The notes below the pieces were generated by a model. That model was not told the DNA's origin. It did no database searches and saw nothing but the letters and a program-made list of their open reading frames with translations. This document shows positions 45,361 through 53,416 of a stretch of DNA of 64,000 nucleotides, one piece after another. The stretch comes from Sphingomonas sp. URHD0057 (lineage in GTDB: Bacteria; Pseudomonadota; Alphaproteobacteria; Sphingomonadales; Sphingomonadaceae). The DNA lies in contig NZ_KK211162.1 of the NCBI RefSeq assembly GCF_000620665.1, positions 186,001-250,000 of the forward strand. The letters run 5' to 3'. Numbering within the stretch: position 1 is the stretch's first letter; each line of letters opens with the position of its first letter. Position numbers and translations under genes: made by a program.

Positions 45361-45969
45361 GTGTTTCAAGTGATCCGCACCCTTGCCGCCTTGGCCCTGC
45401 TCACTGCTTCAGCCCACACAATCGCCGCTACCTCGGCCACCGATCAAGCGACACCAAAAGCCGCCAAGCCAAACGCGAGCTCGAAGGCCGACCCGGTCCT
45501 CAGCCCAACCTCCGAATGGTGGGAAAAAGTGACCGTCACCCTCGCCGGCGACGGCAAGTCCAACTCCTGCCGCTATGAGACCAGCCTGGTTCCCGAGACA
45601 TCGAAGGACTGCGACGTGAGCGGCGACCCCAAGGCGCTCGGCGCTGACGCGCCCCAGTCCAAGGACCAGTTCACGCGGCTGACCTTCGAGCGCCGCTTCA
45701 ACCCGGGATCGATGGCGCCCCAGGACGCCGCGCTGCAGACCGGCGACACGTTGCTCGGCCGCCAGGTCCTGTCGCTGGCGATCGACGCGGCCGGCAAGGT
45801 GAAAGGGTGCCGGGTGATCGCGAAATCGGGCGACATGACTCCGGCCTACAATTGCGAGGATGCGCAATCGGAGCATTTCGAAGCGAGCGCGGCGAAGCCT
45901 GGCGCCGCCGACGCGCACGAAGGCTTTATGACCATCCTCGTCTACGGCCACGAAGAGCATCTGGTCTGA
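45361..45969 (+). CDS. Exported protein with TonB C-terminal-like domain
   Basis: 202 residues from a GTG at 45361. Signal peptide IRTLAALALLTASAHTIAAT, a low-complexity Ala/Lys/Thr linker, then a domain with RYETSLVPETSKDCDVSGDP and GRQVLSLAIDAAGKVKGCRVIAKSGDMTPAYNCEDAQ. The (V/A)xxDxxGxVxxCxVxxSSG pattern with paired cysteines is the TonB C-terminal fold used in TonB-like periplasmic proteins without a membrane anchor. Partner unknown. Confidence 0.65.
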   Translation: MFQVIRTLAALALLTASAHTIAATSATDQATPKAAKPNASSKADPVLSPTSEWWEKVTVTLAGDGKSNSCRYETSLVPETSKDCDVSGDPKALGADAPQSKDQFTRLTFERRFNPGSMAPQDAALQTGDTLLGRQVLSLAIDAAGKVKGCRVIAKSGDMTPAYNCEDAQSEHFEASAAKPGAADAHEGFMTILVYGHEEHLV

Positions 45970-45975
45970 CGCGAC

Positions 45976-46347
45976 CTAGTTGACGATGATCTGATCCGTC
46001 ATGCCCATCGTGGCGTGGAGGAAGTGGCTGCAGTGCGCCTTGTAGACGCCGACCCGTGGAACGAGGGTGATGCGGCGCGTTTCGCCGCCGGCCAGCTCGA
46101 TCTCGCCACCCGGCGCAGCGCCAGTGATGATGCGCGAGCTGGCGAAGAATGATTTCGCAGTGAAATCGTGGCCGTTGCCGGATGAGTTGACGAAGGTCAG
46201 CGTGACCGGCCGGCCGGCGGCAAGGTGAATCGGCCGCGGCGTGAAGCCATAGCTGTAGACTTGCACGACATAGCTGGCGGGCTGCGCCGCACCGGGCGCG
46301 CTGATCGCGAGCAAAAGAGCAGTGCCGAGAAACCGGAATGAACGCAT
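45976..46347 (-). CDS. Exported cupredoxin-like copper protein
   Basis: 123 residues. Signal peptide FLGTALLLAISAPGAAQP. A plastocyanin/azurin-type beta fold with ligands GHDF (His) and AHCSHFLHATMGM (Cys, His, Met), giving a type 1 copper site. Single-domain form resembling the C-terminal part of other periplasmic copper carriers. Electron partners are not adjacent. Convergent with the preceding gene. Confidence 0.87.
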   Translation of the reverse strand: MRSFRFLGTALLLAISAPGAAQPASYVVQVYSYGFTPRPIHLAAGRPVTLTFVNSSGNGHDFTAKSFFASSRIITGAAPGGEIELAGGETRRITLVPRVGVYKAHCSHFLHATMGMTDQIIVN

Positions 46348-46433
46348 GAGTACCTCCGCGCGGTATGTGCCCCCGATGCCGTGAACGGTTCAGATGACCA
46401 CAACATCGAATAACCAAATAGGTAAAATAACGC

Positions 46434-46462
46434 TTGACATCGTGACGCTCATCAGGTACACC
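46434..46462 (+). promoter_or_regulatory. Promoter before the GTA-derived terminase genes
   Basis: TTGACA (46434-46439), 17 bases, TACACC (46457-46462), within an AT-rich patch that stands out from the surrounding GC (46405-46435). Confidence 0.55.
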
Positions 46463-46488
46463 AAAGGCACAGTGAAGAATTGCGAGTC

Positions 46489-46520
46489 GGGCCGCTCCTC
46501 CGGGAGTTCGGCCCTTTTTT
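46489..46520 (+). terminator. Terminator-like leader hairpin before the terminase small subunit gene
   Basis: GGGCCG (46489-46494) pairs with CGGCCC (46509-46514) over an inner CTCC/GGAG stem, followed by six T. The SD GGAG begins 4 bases after the T run and the GTG start lies at 46533, so this hairpin is in the leader of the gene, between its promoter and its SD. Confidence 0.7.
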
Positions 46521-46532
46521 ATTGGAGTAAAA

Positions 46533-47102
46533 GTGCCACGGAAGAAGCAGCTGACATTGGTCGCCGCGAGGAAGCCCCACCTGCGCAAGCGAGCCAAGCG
46601 GGATTGGTCGAAAGCCAAGGCGCGGGCGTTCCTGGAGGCGCTCGCCGACACCTGCAACGTCAGCGAAGCGTGCCGCCGAAGCGGCGTGCCGATGACCGTC
46701 GCCTATCGCCGCCGCAAGATGGACGCGGCGTTCCGCGCCGAGTGGGCGGAGATGATCGCGATCGGCTACCACCGGCTGGAAGCAGTGCTGCTCCGGCGCG
46801 CCTTCGAAGGCACCGTGAGGGTGATCACCAAACGAGACGGCAGGGAAGAGCGGATGCACGAATATCCGAACCAGCTCGGCCTGCAGCTGCTCAAGATGCA
46901 CCGCGAGACTGCGCTGGAAATAGACGACGGGATGGCCGCCGAGGACGTCGATGAAATCCGCGAGCGGCTGGTCCGCAAATTGCAACGGCTGAAGAAGCGG
47001 GATGAAGCGCAGGAAGCGGAAAGAGCCCAATTACGGGGTGATGCGCCACGAGATGGCGATGCTGAAGAATGCAACGGAGGACCAACAAAGACGGGCGCTT
47101 AA
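46533..47102 (+). CDS. Terminase small subunit-like protein (GTA-type)
   Basis: 189 residues from a GTG with SD GGAG. The basic N terminus is followed by a helix-turn-helix-like region (AFLEALADTCNVSEACRRSGVPMTVAYRRRKMDAAFRAEWAEMI), the DNA-recognition module of small terminases, and a helical middle (LRRAFEGTVRVITKRDGREERMHEYPNQLGLQLLKMHRE). It lies directly before the large subunit gene and overlaps it by 101 bases. Assigned from position and the HTH. Confidence 0.7.
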   Translation: MPRKKQLTLVAARKPHLRKRAKRDWSKAKARAFLEALADTCNVSEACRRSGVPMTVAYRRRKMDAAFRAEWAEMIAIGYHRLEAVLLRRAFEGTVRVITKRDGREERMHEYPNQLGLQLLKMHRETALEIDDGMAAEDVDEIRERLVRKLQRLKKRDEAQEAERAQLRGDAPRDGDAEECNGGPTKTGA

Positions 47103-48354
47103 GCATGCCACGCCCGAGAAGCTGCTCTCGCTCGATGCCGCCTTCGAGCACTGGGCGCACGCCAACCAGCTGCCGCCGAACGGTGAGGGCTGGCGCGTAT
47201 GGCTGATGATGGCGGGACGCGGGTTCGGGAAGACCCGCGCCGGCGGGGAGTGGATCTTCCGCCTTGCCGAAGGAAAGCCCAAGAGCCGCATTGCGCTGGT
47301 CGGGGCGACGATCGCGGACGCACGCAGCATCATGGTAGAGGGTGTCAGCGGCTTGCTGACGATCGCGCGGCGGTTCCGCCGGCGGCTCCGCTGGCAACCT
47401 AGCCTCTCGCGCCTGACCTGGCCCAATGGGAGCGAGGCGCAGTTGTTTTCGGGCGACAATGGTGACGGACTGCGCGGGCCGGAGCATGATTTTGCCTGGG
47501 CGGACGAGCTGGCGAAGTGGCGCGAGGCCGATCAGGCATGGGTGAATTTACAGTTCGGGCTGCGGCGGGGCCCGAGGCCGCGGGCGTTGGTTACGACCAC
47601 CCCGCGGCCACTTCAGTTGCTCAAGCAGATCGCCGACGATCCGTGGACGATCACCACGCGCGGTCGAACCAGGGACAATATCAATTTGGATGAGAAGACG
47701 ATCGAGGTGCTGACCGCGACCTATGGCGGAACGCGGATCGGGCGGCAGGAGCTCGACGGCGAGATGCTGACCGACGTGGAAGGCGCGCTGTGGACCTGGG
47801 AGATGATCGACGGGGCGCGGGCGGAGCCTCAGAGGAGAGAGGATTTCGACCGGATCGTCGTCGGGGTCGACCCGCCGGCGGGCGCCAGCGAAGGATCGGA
47901 TGCCTGCGGCATCGTCGTTGCCGGAGCAATCGGCGAGACCCTGCACGTTCTCGAAGACGCGAGCGTCCGCGGGCTGAGCCCGGAAGGCTGGGCCAACCGG
48001 GTGGCCGCGGCGGCCGCGCGATGGGACACGCATCTGGTCGTGGCCGAAGCCAACAATGGCGGAGCGATGGTCGAAAGCGTCCTCAAAGCCGCCGATCTGG
48101 GGCTCAGGGTCCGGTTGGTCCACGCATCGAAAGGAAAGAGCGCGAGAGCGGAGCCGATCGCGCTCAGGTTCGAACGCGGGAAGGCGCTGTTCGCCGGGAA
48201 GTTTCCGGCACTGGAGGCGGAGCTGGCGGGATTGCAGGCCGGCGGCGGTTACGAAGGCCCGGGACGCTCGCCCGACCGCGCCGACGCGATGGTGTGGGCG
48301 ATGACGGCATTGAGCGAGGCGCGGAGCGGGGTGCCGCGCGTGAGGAGGTTGTGA
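47002..48354 (+). CDS. Terminase large subunit, gene transfer agent/phage type
   Basis: 450 residues from the ATG at 47002; ATGs at 47041 or 47053 would shorten the overlap with the small subunit. ATPase: WLMMAGRGFGKTRAGGEW (Walker A), FAWADELAKW (Walker B with Glu). RNase H-like nuclease: DRIVVGVDPPAG, LVVAEANNGG and SPDRADAMVWA carry the acidic residues. It packages DNA into a capsid. The close relatives of this compact type are in alphaproteobacterial GTA clusters. No portal, protease or capsid gene follows. Confidence 0.9.
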   Translation: MKRRKRKEPNYGVMRHEMAMLKNATEDQQRRALKHATPEKLLSLDAAFEHWAHANQLPPNGEGWRVWLMMAGRGFGKTRAGGEWIFRLAEGKPKSRIALVGATIADARSIMVEGVSGLLTIARRFRRRLRWQPSLSRLTWPNGSEAQLFSGDNGDGLRGPEHDFAWADELAKWREADQAWVNLQFGLRRGPRPRALVTTTPRPLQLLKQIADDPWTITTRGRTRDNINLDEKTIEVLTATYGGTRIGRQELDGEMLTDVEGALWTWEMIDGARAEPQRREDFDRIVVGVDPPAGASEGSDACGIVVAGAIGETLHVLEDASVRGLSPEGWANRVAAAAARWDTHLVVAEANNGGAMVESVLKAADLGLRVRLVHASKGKSARAEPIALRFERGKALFAGKFPALEAELAGLQAGGGYEGPGRSPDRADAMVWAMTALSEARSGVPRVRRL

Positions 48355-48427
48355 AGACCAGCATGGCCGTTGGGTAACTGGCGAACTGTCCCGACCAAAG
48401 GTAGACGACAGGCCAGGGGGAAGCGGT

Positions 48428-49252
48428 ATGGCGACAATTGCCGGGGGATTTTTCGAGCGCGAGCGTCGGCCCGATGCGCTATCCGGCACCCCGCGAGCGC
48501 ATGCCATCGACCGCTGGATCTTCGTCGGCATGGCGGTCTGGTTCATCGCCATTACGCTGACCGGGTTCATCCCGGATTCGATCATGAAAGTCGGAATGGT
48601 GCAGGCCGGTGCGCGGCCGCCGTTCCCGATCGTACTGCACATGCATGCGGTTCTGATGGGATCGTTCCTGCTGATCTTGTTCACGCAGACGTGGCTGATG
48701 GCGACGGGGCGGCGCGGGCTGCACATGCAGCTCGGCGTCCTCGGGATGGTAGTAGCCGCCGCGCTTGTGGCGGTCGGCTTCGTCCTCGCGCCAACGATGT
48801 ATTATCAGACCTGGAACGCCTTGCAGTCGGCTCCGCCCGCGGGCCGGGCGGAGTTGCAGCAAGTGCTCTCGGTCAAGGACAACATCCTGCTGCTGCAGAT
48901 GCGGATCGGAATCCTGTTCCCGCTGTTCCTGGTGATCGGCCTGCGCGCACGAGGGGCAAACGCGGGATTGCACAAGAGAATGATGTTCCTGGCGACAGTG
49001 ATGGCTCTGCCGGCCGGCATCGACCGGATCAGCTGGCTGCCAACGGCCTTCCCCGCCAGCCCGCTGTCGGTCGACCTGTATACCGTGCTGGCGATCTCGC
49101 CGATGCTCGTTTGGGACTTGGTCCGCAATCGCCGGCTGCACGAGGCCTATTGGATCTGGTTCGCAGTTACGATCCCGGCCGCGGTCGTGGTGAACCTGTT
49201 GTGGGATACGGCGGCGTGGCATGCGACGGCGAGGCAGATTCTCGGCGTGTGA
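48428..49252 (+). CDS. Seven-helix membrane protein of unknown function
   Basis: 274 residues, seven hydrophobic segments starting at WIFVGMAVWFIAITLTGFIP. PIVLHMHAVLMGSFLLILFTQ carries two histidines within a helix, and NAGLHKRMMFLATVMALPAGIDRI another, which could hold heme or metal. No family assigned with confidence. It sits in the gap where GTA structural genes would normally be, but it is not phage-like. Confidence 0.7.
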   Translation: MATIAGGFFERERRPDALSGTPRAHAIDRWIFVGMAVWFIAITLTGFIPDSIMKVGMVQAGARPPFPIVLHMHAVLMGSFLLILFTQTWLMATGRRGLHMQLGVLGMVVAAALVAVGFVLAPTMYYQTWNALQSAPPAGRAELQQVLSVKDNILLLQMRIGILFPLFLVIGLRARGANAGLHKRMMFLATVMALPAGIDRISWLPTAFPASPLSVDLYTVLAISPMLVWDLVRNRRLHEAYWIWFAVTIPAAVVVNLLWDTAAWHATARQILGV

Positions 49253-49285
49253 CACCTCGCCAATCCGGGCGACATTAGATTTACC

Positions 49286-49313
49286 AAGGGCTCCTTCGGG
49301 AGCCCTTTTCTTT
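49286..49313 (+). terminator. Terminator-like hairpin directly before the GTA tail gene
   Basis: AAGGGCTCC (49286-49294), loop TTCG, GGAGCCCTT (49299-49307), then TTTCTTT. The SD AGGAG starts immediately after the T tract (49314), 7 bases from the tail-gene ATG region. It could terminate the membrane-protein transcript and still lie in the leader of the tail gene. Confidence 0.8.
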
Positions 49314-49324
49314 AGGAGCGAGCG

Positions 49325-50785
49325 ATGGGGTGGTTCGGGCGCATTTTGACATTCGAGGTCGTGGCCGACGCCGACGCGCCGACTGCGGGTGAAATCCTGT
49401 TTGACAGCTCGAATGGCGCAATTGCCGACGTGGGCGGTCGATCGATCGGGGGCTACGCCTGTTATGGCGCTTCCATCAAAGCCGCGGTGAAACCGCTGGT
49501 TGATTGCTGTGCCATCGACCTGCTCGACGACGGACTACAGCTCAGGTCCGTGCCGTCTGCGCTCCTGCCGATTTCGGATTTCGACCTGGGCTACAGCGCC
49601 GATGGCCAAGCATCATCGAAGATCGAGCGCGTGCAGGCGCCTGCACGAGACGTGCCGACCTCGCTCCGATTGAGCTATTATGACCCGGCACTGGACTATC
49701 AAACAGGCGAAAGCCGAGCGAGCACAGGCGAGCAAGACGGCAAGGAGGAGCGCGTCGAGTTGCCGGCCGTGCTCCCGGCGAGCATCGCAAAGTCGCTCGT
49801 CGAGGAAGCGATGGCCCGCGCCTGGGCGAAGCGCGACAAGCTAACCCTGCGTTTGCCACCAGCGCAACTGGACCTCCGGCCTGGAGTGCGATTGGAGATC
49901 CCGCTCAGCCCCTCGCACTGGACGGTCGAAACCTGCAATATCGAATCCTTCGTGGTCATTGCCGAGCTCCGGCCATGTCGCCCGACCGGGCTGGCGCTCA
50001 TCGCGGACTCCGGCCGCATAGCTAGCAACCCAGACGTCGTCGTCGGGGATCTGACGCTGGCACTGTTCGAGACGCCCGCGGCTCTTTCTCTTCCCAACGC
50101 GCCATCGGTGATGCTGGCCGCGTCCTCATCAACGACCGGTTGGAAAAGCCGCGGCGTGGAGGTCGGCGTAGGGAATCAGGGCAGCATTCTCCGAACGCCC
50201 GCTCGAAAGTCCAAGCTCGGACGAGCGTTGAGCGCGCTGGCCTCAAGTGGCGATCCGGTGATTAGCGTCGACATAGAAATGGTCGATGCCAACCAATGGC
50301 TAGTGAGCTGCGACGATGACGCCCTGGCCCAAGGGGCGAACGCGGCAATTCTTGGCCGGGAAATCGTTCAATTCGGCGATGCGGTTCCGATCGGCCCGGG
50401 GCGGTTCCGGCTCTCTCGCCTTCTCCGTGGGCGCGATCGTACGGGATGGGCCACGGTTGGGCATACGACCGACGAATGGTTCGTGCTGATCGAAACCGAT
50501 GCCCTGCGCGTCATCGAACTTCCGTCCTGGTCGATCGGAGCGCAAGCATCCGCCAAGGGAATCGGAGCGGGAGCAGGAGCTGCCGAAGCGCACGCAACGA
50601 TCGGATGGGGAGGGTTGCGGCCGCTGAGTGGATCGGCCTTGCTTCTCGACGGAGTACAAGTGGTCGGAGCAAGATGCTCGGCCATTGCCTCGCCGACGGG
50701 CGGAACCACCATTGATACGCAGGCGCGCTCGACCCTGAATCAGCTGCTCAGCGCGCTCCGTCAGCACGGTCTGATCGAAATCTAA
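49325..50785 (+). CDS. Truncated GTA tail (host-specificity/baseplate) protein
   Basis: 486 residues. The sequence resembles the C-terminal half of the large GTA tail protein (orfg15 of Rhodobacter, rcc01698-like): VPTSLRLSYYDPALDYQTGESRA, ERVELPAVLPASIAKSLVEEAMARAWAKRDKLTLRLPPAQLDLRPGVRLEI and the end region RLSRLLRGRDRTGWATVGHTTDEWFVLIE. The full family is far longer, with preceding domains that are missing here. The start ATG is preceded by AGGAG, so the shortened gene may still be translated. It no longer has tail partners around it. Confidence 0.72.
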   Translation: MGWFGRILTFEVVADADAPTAGEILFDSSNGAIADVGGRSIGGYACYGASIKAAVKPLVDCCAIDLLDDGLQLRSVPSALLPISDFDLGYSADGQASSKIERVQAPARDVPTSLRLSYYDPALDYQTGESRASTGEQDGKEERVELPAVLPASIAKSLVEEAMARAWAKRDKLTLRLPPAQLDLRPGVRLEIPLSPSHWTVETCNIESFVVIAELRPCRPTGLALIADSGRIASNPDVVVGDLTLALFETPAALSLPNAPSVMLAASSSTTGWKSRGVEVGVGNQGSILRTPARKSKLGRALSALASSGDPVISVDIEMVDANQWLVSCDDDALAQGANAAILGREIVQFGDAVPIGPGRFRLSRLLRGRDRTGWATVGHTTDEWFVLIETDALRVIELPSWSIGAQASAKGIGAGAGAAEAHATIGWGGLRPLSGSALLLDGVQVVGARCSAIASPTGGTTIDTQARSTLNQLLSALRQHGLIEI

Positions 50786-50938
50786 GAAATGCCAATGTTA
50801 CAGTCGGTTGTTCGACTCTCGGGCGTCAAATGAGGCTTTTTGGCAACAGCCCGAGGCATTCCCCACCTTGCGCGGCACTCAGCGCTCTCATAATGTGCTT
50901 GCAGTTCAGACTTTGAACGCATGTGAAAGGGGACAAAT

Positions 50939-51781
50939 ATGCGCAAGCTGGCCATTGCGGCGGCGCTGGCATCGACTGCCATGGCGACGCCTGCTCTCGC
51001 CAAGGACGGTGCATGGTATGCCGGGGTCGAAGGCGGCTTGATGGTCGTCGAAGATACGGAGCTCGATTATCGCACCGCCAGCACCACCGTTGTCGACGGG
51101 TTCGTGATGAACCACAAAGTCGGCTTCGACGTCGATGCGCTGGCCGGCTACGACTTAGGTGTAGTCCGCCTCGAAGGTGAAGTTGCCTATAAGCACGCCA
51201 GCCTCGACGACACGAGAGTCGATCCTGCCCTTTCCGGGCCGGCTCCCCGGTTGTTCTTTGACACCAGCGGGCACGTCAATGTCCTGACGGTGATGGGCAA
51301 CGCGCTGCTCGATTTCGGCGACGAAAACGGATGGGCCGGATACGTCGGCGCCGGCGCCGGTCTGGCGCAGGTGCACTATTCGCAGAACATCAGCCTGACT
51401 GGTCTGGATTTCAGCGACAGCAATGGCAGTTTTGCCTGGCAGGGTATCGCCGGGGTTCGCTATGCGATCAGCCCGTCGATGGACGTCGGACTGAAGTACC
51501 GCTTCCTGAACGTCAGCAACCTGGTGTTCAAGGAATCGAACTTCACTCTTGACGGTCGCCTGCGGTCACACAGCCTGCTGGCCAGCCTGCTGTGGAATTT
51601 CGGTGGCGAGGTTCCGCCGCCACCCCCACCGCCTCCGCCGCCGCCTCCTCCTCCGCCACCTCCGCCGCCTCCGGCGACGCAGACGTGCCCGGATGGCTCG
51701 GTGATCCTGGCGACAGACACCTGCCCGGCTCCTCCGCCTCCGCCTCCGCCGCCGCCACCGGCGCCTGAACGCGGCTTCTAA
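50939..51781 (+). CDS. OmpA-like outer membrane barrel with poly-proline tail, no OmpA domain
   Basis: 280 residues. Signal peptide MRKLAIAAALASTAMATPALA. An eight-strand barrel: AWYAGVEGGLMVVEDTELDYRT, VGFDVDALAGYDLGVVRLEGEVAYKHA, GWAGYVGAGAGLAQVHYS, SFAWQGIAGVRYAISPSMDVGLKYRFL, SHSLLASLLWNF. Two proline runs surround ATQTCPDGSVILATDTCPA, then APERGF and stop. In related sphingomonad proteins the same PERG.. leads into the peptidoglycan-binding OmpA domain; here the frame ends there. A terminator follows at 51805, so no domain has been split off downstream. Confidence 0.88.
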   Translation: MRKLAIAAALASTAMATPALAKDGAWYAGVEGGLMVVEDTELDYRTASTTVVDGFVMNHKVGFDVDALAGYDLGVVRLEGEVAYKHASLDDTRVDPALSGPAPRLFFDTSGHVNVLTVMGNALLDFGDENGWAGYVGAGAGLAQVHYSQNISLTGLDFSDSNGSFAWQGIAGVRYAISPSMDVGLKYRFLNVSNLVFKESNFTLDGRLRSHSLLASLLWNFGGEVPPPPPPPPPPPPPPPPPPPPATQTCPDGSVILATDTCPAPPPPPPPPPPAPERGF

Positions 51782-51804
51782 GCGGTCGTACCGGCAAAGA
51801 AATA

Positions 51805-51840
51805 CCGGCTCGGGCAACTCGCCCGGGCCGGTTTTCTTTT
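51805..51840 (+). terminator. Terminator of the outer membrane protein gene
   Basis: CCGGCTCGGGC pairs with GCCCGGGCCGG (one T-G pair) around AACTC and runs into TTTTCTTTT. Confidence 0.88.
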
Positions 51841-51943
51841 GTGCGACGCACCAGCGCTAGGGAACACGTTGATCACCACGCCTGCACGGACCGGGCCCGC
51901 GCCGCGGACTATTCAAAGCTGGTCGGGTGTATTCCGGGACGTG

Positions 51944-53257
51944 TTAGTTGGACGCGAATTGCGGTGCGGTCCGGTCCCAGCCGTAGATGTCGGGTAGGTA
52001 GGACAGCTTGCCGTCCCTGACCTGAGCCGTGATGTAGGTCAGGTAAATCCGGGTGCCCTGCTGCAGCTGCACCCGCGTCTCGGCGTCGGTTCCCGGCGCG
52101 ACCGGCTCCCTACCCAGCAGCCAACGGCCCAGCCGCTTTGCGTCCTCAACGCGGACGCAACCGTTGCTGAGATTGCGGTTGGCCAAAGCGAACTTGGCGT
52201 GGTCCGGCGTATCGTGAAGATAGATGTCTTCCGGGTTCGGGAACGGGAACTTCAGAATCCCCATTGAATTCAACGGACCCGGCGCCTGTTGGATCTTAAG
52301 GTGGAGCGAACCCGAGGCCGCAGCCTTCCAATCGACCGTCTTCGGGTCGACGACTTTCGGAGTTTCGCTCCAGTCCTCGATCACCGAATAGCCGTGCGAC
52401 TTGAAGTAGCTCATCCCGAGTTTCAGCACGTTCGGAGCGATCGTCTTACGTACGAGATGGTCCGGCGCGTGCCAGTACGGATTGTAGGTGATGTAATACA
52501 TTACGCTGGCGATCAGTGGCGTCGGAAGCTCGTTCGTTCCAGTGATTACTTTCATGGAATCGATTTGCTGACCGTTGTCGAACAGCGTCAGCATCGAGGT
52601 GCCGGAATCGACGAGAAGGAAGCGCCCGGTCGCGGGTAGCGAGCGTATGCGGTCGAGATTTGCGAGCAGGCGCGGGTCAGGCGTCAAATTGCCACTGGCC
52701 TGGGCTTGTGACCAGGCGGTATCGCGAAGCTGCGCATAGATAGGATTCACGCGGGCGGTGGTTGCCACGTAGCTCTCCAGCGAGGGAGCAGCGGCGGCAG
52801 TCAGCAAGATTTGATCGGCGCGCGATCCCTGCGGCTGCAACACCGGATAGGCGTAGATCATCCCCGTCGTGGGTTTCTTGATCGCCTGGACATACTGGAC
52901 CCAGGCGGACGACATCGTGCGCTCAGCATTGTCCATGTCTTCAGGTCGGCCGCTGCCCGCTTGCGCAGCCGCCGCTTGCACTTGCGCAGCCAATTGGGGA
53001 CCGGCAGCCAAGCCATCAAACGCCGCACGCTGAAGGATCGCGGTGAGCTGCGCGACGACAGCCGGATTTACGCCATTCCTGAACCAGATCGGCTGGGTCC
53101 GATGCGTATCATAAAACCCTGCGACCGAGGTGAGAACCGGAAGCGAAACTGCCGGGGGGGTCGGACTTAGCTGTGCGGAGACTGACGCAGCGGAGACCAG
53201 AGCCGGTATGCTCGCCCCAAGCACCAGAGCTTTCACGAAATCACGCTTCCCCATCAT
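51944..53257 (-). CDS. L,D-transpeptidase (YkuD domain), paralogue with altered Cys motif
   Basis: 437 residues from the ATG at 53257 (GGGGTGGGTG upstream). Signal peptide with a Tat-like start (GKRDFVKALVLGASIPALVSAASVSA); the twin-arginine motif itself is not complete. Same layout as the gene at 36516: scaffold with SAWVQYVQAIKKPTTGMIYAYPVL, then FLLVDSGTSMLTLFDNGQQIDSMKVITG, NPYWHAPDHLVRKTIAPNV and LHDTPDHAKFALANRNLSNGCVRVEDAKRLG. The position before the catalytic GC is Asn, where the paralogue has His. Likely active, since YcbB-type enzymes tolerate other residues there. Confidence 0.9.
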   Translation of the reverse strand: MMGKRDFVKALVLGASIPALVSAASVSAQLSPTPPAVSLPVLTSVAGFYDTHRTQPIWFRNGVNPAVVAQLTAILQRAAFDGLAAGPQLAAQVQAAAAQAGSGRPEDMDNAERTMSSAWVQYVQAIKKPTTGMIYAYPVLQPQGSRADQILLTAAAAPSLESYVATTARVNPIYAQLRDTAWSQAQASGNLTPDPRLLANLDRIRSLPATGRFLLVDSGTSMLTLFDNGQQIDSMKVITGTNELPTPLIASVMYYITYNPYWHAPDHLVRKTIAPNVLKLGMSYFKSHGYSVIEDWSETPKVVDPKTVDWKAAASGSLHLKIQQAPGPLNSMGILKFPFPNPEDIYLHDTPDHAKFALANRNLSNGCVRVEDAKRLGRWLLGREPVAPGTDAETRVQLQQGTRIYLTYITAQVRDGKLSYLPDIYGWDRTAPQFASN

Positions 53258-53416
53258 CACCCACCCCAACTGCTTCAGATCCCACATTTGTGTATGCCAC
53301 GATATCCCTCAACCAAGATGCATTTGCGATGAACCGAGTCAGGTGACAGCCGAAGTGTGTCGCGGCATAGGCGTCGCGAGCGCTGGCCGGCGCACAACAA
53401 TCGCGAAGGATCGGGA

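Noticed and set aside
51610-51765. Gly-rich proteins on the minus strand
   Set aside because: Antisense of the proline runs of the outer membrane protein.
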